Source: Bacillus inaquosorum KCTC 13429
GTDB taxonomy: Bacteria; Bacillota; Bacilli; Bacillales; Bacillaceae
DNA: 64,000 bases
Direction: 5' to 3'
Assembly: GCF_000332645.1 (NCBI RefSeq)
Contig: NZ_AMXN01000002.1
Coordinates: 558,001-622,000, forward strand
The position numbers and the translations under genes were made by a program. Below the pieces are notes generated by a model. The model was not told where the DNA came from and searched no databases. It saw nothing but the letters and a program-made list of their open reading frames with translations. Positions 58,760 through 64,000 of this stretch are shown here, in pieces (within the stretch, counting starts at the first letter, position 1; each line of letters opens with the position of its first letter).

Positions 58760-60478
58760 TTAATCCTCCATCGTTGACAGATCTCCGGCCGGCAGATTAA
58801 GCTCCCACGCCTTAAGCACGCGTCTCATGATCTTTCCGCTCCGGGTTTTCGGAAGCTTATCTTTAAATTCAATTTCACGCGGAGCCGCATGGGCTGCAAG
58901 ACCCTGCTTTACAAATAGGCGGATCTCGTCTTTCAGTTTATCGGACGGCTCAAATCCTTCTCTGAGTGCGATAAAGGCTTTAATGATTTCACCCCGCACC
59001 GGATCGGGCTTTCCGATCACGCCCGCTTCTGCAATGGCCGGATGTTCGACAAGCTTGCTTTCCACTTCAAATGGGCCGACGCGTTCACCGGAGGTCATAA
59101 TGACATCATCAACTCTGCCTTGGAACCAGAAATATCCCTCATCATCCATGTAAGCAGAATCGCCAGACACATACCAGCCGCCCGGCATGAAATACGATTC
59201 GTACTTTTCAGGGTTATTCCAAATGGTATGCATCATGGAAGGCCAGCCCTTTTTAATGGCGAGATTGCCCATTCGATATGGCGGAAGCTCGTTGCCCTGA
59301 TTGTCAACGATTGCTGCCTCCACACCGGGAATCGGCTTACCCATTGAACCCGGTTTGATATCCATGCAAGGATAGTTGCAGATGAGCTGGCTGCCCGTTT
59401 CTGTCATCCACCACGTATCGTGGATTCGTTTGTTAAAGACTTTATGCCCCCATCTGATGACTTCCGGATTTAACGGCTCTCCGACACTGAGCACATGCCG
59501 GAGTGAGGTTAGATCATATTTCGCAGCCATCTCATCTCCCGCACCCATCAGCATCCGAAAAGCGGTCGGCGCGCTGTACCAGACATTGACGCCAAGCTGC
59601 TCAATCGTTCCATACCAGCTTTCCGGGCTGAAACGTCCGCCGACGATGACATTTGTCGCTCCGTTCAGCCACGGTGCAAAAATGCCGTATACCGTACCTG
59701 TCACCCAGCCCGGATCAGCTGTGCACCAGTAAATGTCTTCTTCCTGTAAATCAAGGACCCATTTTCCTGTCTGATATTGCTGAATCATCGCTTCATGGAC
59801 ATGAAGCACACCCTTTGGCGTTCCGGTTGAACCCGATGTATAGTGAAGCAGATAGCCGTCTTTTTTGTCCATCCATTCGATATCCAACCTTGTGCTCTCC
59901 TGCTTTGCTGCTTCATCATAATTGATGATGTTTGTGCCGCTCTCAGCCTCTCCGCCGACTACGAATATATGCTGTAAGTGAGGCAGTTTGTCAGCAGGTA
60001 TTCTCTCCAGCAGCTCAGGCGTCGTGACAACAACCTTCGCCTCGCTGTTTTCAAGCCGGTCCTTCACCGCTCCCTCCATAAATGCTTCGAACAGCGGCCC
60101 GGCGATGGCGCCAATTTTGATAGCGCCCAGCATAATAAAATAAAGCTCGGGTGATCTCGGCATAAAAATAAAAACGCGGTCCCCTTTTTCCACATTTCCA
60201 TACCGTTTCAGCACATTCCCGGCTCTGTTTGATTCTTCCTTCATTTCTTTAAATGTGTATTTTTCATCCCGGTTTGCGTCTTTATAATAAAGCGCTACTT
60301 TGTTTTTTCGAAACGATTCGGCATGGCGGTCAATCGCTTCATATGCCGCATTCAGTTTCCCTGTCTCATGCCAGGAGAAATGTTTCTCTGCCTCGGCCCA
60401 ATCAAAATGCCGGTACGTTTCTTCATAGTTTTTTAAATGATAATCCCCTTCCACTGCTGGTAACGCTTTCAAATTCAT
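58760..60478 (-). CDS. acsA: Acetyl-CoA synthetase
   Basis: AMP-forming acetate activation, 572 residues. LHYTSGSTGTPKGVLHVHE lies near residue 230, WWMTETGSQ near 380 and YVSGDSAYMDDEGYFWFQGR near 445. Lys549 in TRSGKIMRR is the lysine that AcuA acetylates to switch the enzyme off in B. subtilis. ATG at 60478 follows AAAGGGGG. Divergent from acuABC. No terminator separates it from the tyrS leader. Confidence 0.97.
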   Translation of the reverse strand: MNLKALPAVEGDYHLKNYEETYRHFDWAEAEKHFSWHETGKLNAAYEAIDRHAESFRKNKVALYYKDANRDEKYTFKEMKEESNRAGNVLKRYGNVEKGDRVFIFMPRSPELYFIMLGAIKIGAIAGPLFEAFMEGAVKDRLENSEAKVVVTTPELLERIPADKLPHLQHIFVVGGEAESGTNIINYDEAAKQESTRLDIEWMDKKDGYLLHYTSGSTGTPKGVLHVHEAMIQQYQTGKWVLDLQEEDIYWCTADPGWVTGTVYGIFAPWLNGATNVIVGGRFSPESWYGTIEQLGVNVWYSAPTAFRMLMGAGDEMAAKYDLTSLRHVLSVGEPLNPEVIRWGHKVFNKRIHDTWWMTETGSQLICNYPCMDIKPGSMGKPIPGVEAAIVDNQGNELPPYRMGNLAIKKGWPSMMHTIWNNPEKYESYFMPGGWYVSGDSAYMDDEGYFWFQGRVDDVIMTSGERVGPFEVESKLVEHPAIAEAGVIGKPDPVRGEIIKAFIALREGFEPSDKLKDEIRLFVKQGLAAHAAPREIEFKDKLPKTRSGKIMRRVLKAWELNLPAGDLSTMED

Positions 60479-60514
60479 GCCCAAACATCCCCCTTTGCTG
60501 AAGTTGTCACATTT

Positions 60515-60543
60515 ATTATAGTATATATTCATATTCTTCTCAA
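60515..60543 (-). promoter_or_regulatory. SigA promoter of acsA
   Basis: On the minus strand TTGAGA (60538-60543), 17 nt, then a perfect TATAAT (60515-60520), about 37 nt before the ATG. Confidence 0.8.
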
Positions 60544-60563
60544 TTTTTAAAATATAAACCATA

Positions 60564-60591
60564 TTGAAAACGCTTTATAATTTGTTATTCT
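60564..60591 (+). promoter_or_regulatory. acuABC promoter overlapped by a cre site
   Basis: TTGAAA (60564-60569), 16 nt, TATTCT (60586-60591). TGAAAACGCTTTAT (60565-60578) matches the cre core with two mismatches at its 3' end and covers the -35. It is also 22 bp upstream of the acsA -35, so one CcpA site could repress both directions. Confidence 0.65.
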
Positions 60592-60637
60592 TAAAGAAGG
60601 CATGTATTTTTATAAGAATTGATGGGACGGTGGATCA

Positions 60638-63103
<2,466 letters not shown>

Positions 63104-63104
<1 letters not shown>

Positions 63105-63140
63105 AAAAACGACCTTCACGAAGAGGTCGTTTTTGATTTT
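63104..63140. terminator. Bidirectional terminator, acuC / motS
   Basis: AAAACGACCT and AGGTCGTTTT flank an 8-nt loop with T-runs on both strands. The motS TGA lies in the loop region. Confidence 0.85.
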
Positions 63141-63838
63141 TTGATCACAATTTCCACACGCCGGTTTTCCTTCATGTGTTCGTTTGTCTTGTTATCCTTT
63201 ACAGGCTTTGTATCCGCATAACCGACAGCGATAAAGCGCTTCGATGGAAGATTCTCTTTTGATGTGAAATATTGAATGACTCCGCTCGCCCGTGCTGCTG
63301 ACAGCTCCCAGTTAGACGGGTATCGGTATGTCGAAATATTTCGGCTGTCTGTATGGCCCTCCACCTGAATGTCATTTGGAATGGTTTGAAGAAGAACGGC
63401 AATTTGGTGGAGAAGTGTTTCGGCATTTTTCAGCACCTTTGCCTCACCTGTATCAAACAGCACAGCCTCCTGCAGAACGAGCACGACACCGCGTTCATCC
63501 CGTTTGGCTGTGGCCTTCAAATGATTGTCTTTTATATATGTATTTACTTTCTTGAGAAGCTGATCCTGCTGATCCTCTTGCTTCTCCGCATAGGCTGGCG
63601 ATGTATCCTTTTTTTCTATGGACGTTTGGTCCGGCTGGAGCCCGCCGCCTTCCTTTTGGATCGAATCGACTGCGGCTTTAAATTTTTGCAGATCGATTTG
63701 GGACATCGAAAAAAGTAAAATAAAGAACACAAGGATCAAGGTAATCAGATCTGTAAAGGTGACCATCCAGCTGGATGAAGATTGACTGTTTTTCCCGCTT
63801 CCATTCCTTCTTTCAAAACGTTCTCTTCTAAGCTTCAT
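63116..63838 (-). CDS. motS: Sodium-type flagellar stator subunit MotS
   Basis: 240-residue MotB-like protein (YtxE). One N-terminal helix has the ion-binding Asp in [20 protein letters not shown] near residue 28, and a C-terminal OmpA-like peptidoglycan-binding domain lies from about 110 ([26 protein letters not shown]). With MotP it forms the Na+-driven stator found in Bacillus beside MotAB. ATG at 63838 overlaps the end of motP by 11 bp. Confidence 0.96.
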   Translation of the reverse strand: MKLRRERFERRNGSGKNSQSSSSWMVTFTDLITLILVFFILLFSMSQIDLQKFKAAVDSIQKEGGGLQPDQTSIEKKDTSPAYAEKQEDQQDQLLKKVNTYIKDNHLKATAKRDERGVVLVLQEAVLFDTGEAKVLKNAETLLHQIAVLLQTIPNDIQVEGHTDSRNISTYRYPSNWELSAARASGVIQYFTSKENLPSKRFIAVGYADTKPVKDNKTNEHMKENRRVEIVIKKSKTTSS

Positions 63839-64000
63839 GTACAGATCCCTTTTTTGTTTTTACTTGATTCGGCTGCTTCTGCCATTCTTCCCGGGAGCTG
63901 AAAACGACAAGCTGGCTTTCGAGATTGCGAGGGTTTTTACCGGATTGGATTCCGATAATGCCCTCAACCATTACCTGCTTGATGAAGATTTCACTTTCTG
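63828..64000 (-). CDS. motP: Stator subunit MotP, C-terminal part (cut by window edge)
   Basis: The last 57 codons of a MotA-like subunit (YtxD) are seen, ending in TAG at 63828-63830. The translated tail contains [20 protein letters not shown] and FSSREEWQ, the cytoplasmic end expected for MotP. The gene continues beyond base 64000. It overlaps motS by 11 bp, so the stator pair is translationally coupled. Confidence 0.9.
   Translation of the reverse strand, partial: ESEIFIKQVMVEGIIGIQSGKNPRNLESQLVVFSSREEWQKQPNQVKTKKGSVHEA

Overview
The window is ordinary chromosome from a member of the Bacillus subtilis species complex. Gene order and almost every protein match, from memory, the 168 segment running from mdh to motP. 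Several substitutions (for example in Icd, DnaE, RibR and TcyJ) suggest a close relative rather than strain 168 itself. There are about 60 protein genes, most on the minus strand, and no rRNA, tRNA, IS element, prophage or CRISPR array.

Layout. 1-19200: central carbon metabolism and housekeeping: mdh-icd-citZ (TCA cycle), ytwI, ytvI, fxsA, pfkA-pyk (glycolysis), accDA (fatty acid synthesis), ytsJ (malic enzyme), dnaE, the sporulation pair ytrHI, nrnA, ytpI and ytoI. 19300-30400: a twelve-gene sulfur operon (snaA-tcyJKLMN-cmoOIJ-ribR-sndA-ytnM) with its divergent LysR activator ascR. It takes up and salvages S-alkylated cysteines by N-acetylation, flavin-dependent C-S cleavage and deacetylation, and includes a flavokinase-derived riboswitch regulator. 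30450-41600: ytkL, ytkK, argGH-ytzD (arginine), moaB, tpx, ytxK, ackA, the spore genes ytfI-gerW, and sppA with its neighbour yteJ. 41770-50200: NAD kinase, ytcJ, ytcI, sspA, thiI-nifZ (tRNA thiolation) and braB. 50260-57150: ezrA, hisJ, refZ, ytsP, dgcP, rpsD and a small unnamed ORF. 57150-64000: tyrS with its T-box, acsA, the divergent acuABC operon that controls AcsA by acetylation, and motPS (sodium-driven stator; motP is cut by the window end).

Regulation visible in the DNA includes SigA promoters, candidate SigF, SigG and SigH promoters at sporulation genes, cre sites at citZ, ackA and acsA/acuA, tandem ARG-box-like sites before argG, a tyrosine T-box, the rpsD leader, and about twenty rho-independent terminators. 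Many of these overlap stop codons.

I found no undescribed multi-gene system. The best leads are small: a 42-codon ORF with a good ribosome binding site running antisense into the rpsD terminator (56892-57020); the tyrS promoter and T-box starting 10 nt after acsA with no terminator between; and a long inverted repeat between ytsJ and accD. Gene identities rest on recalled family sequences and motifs, with no database search.
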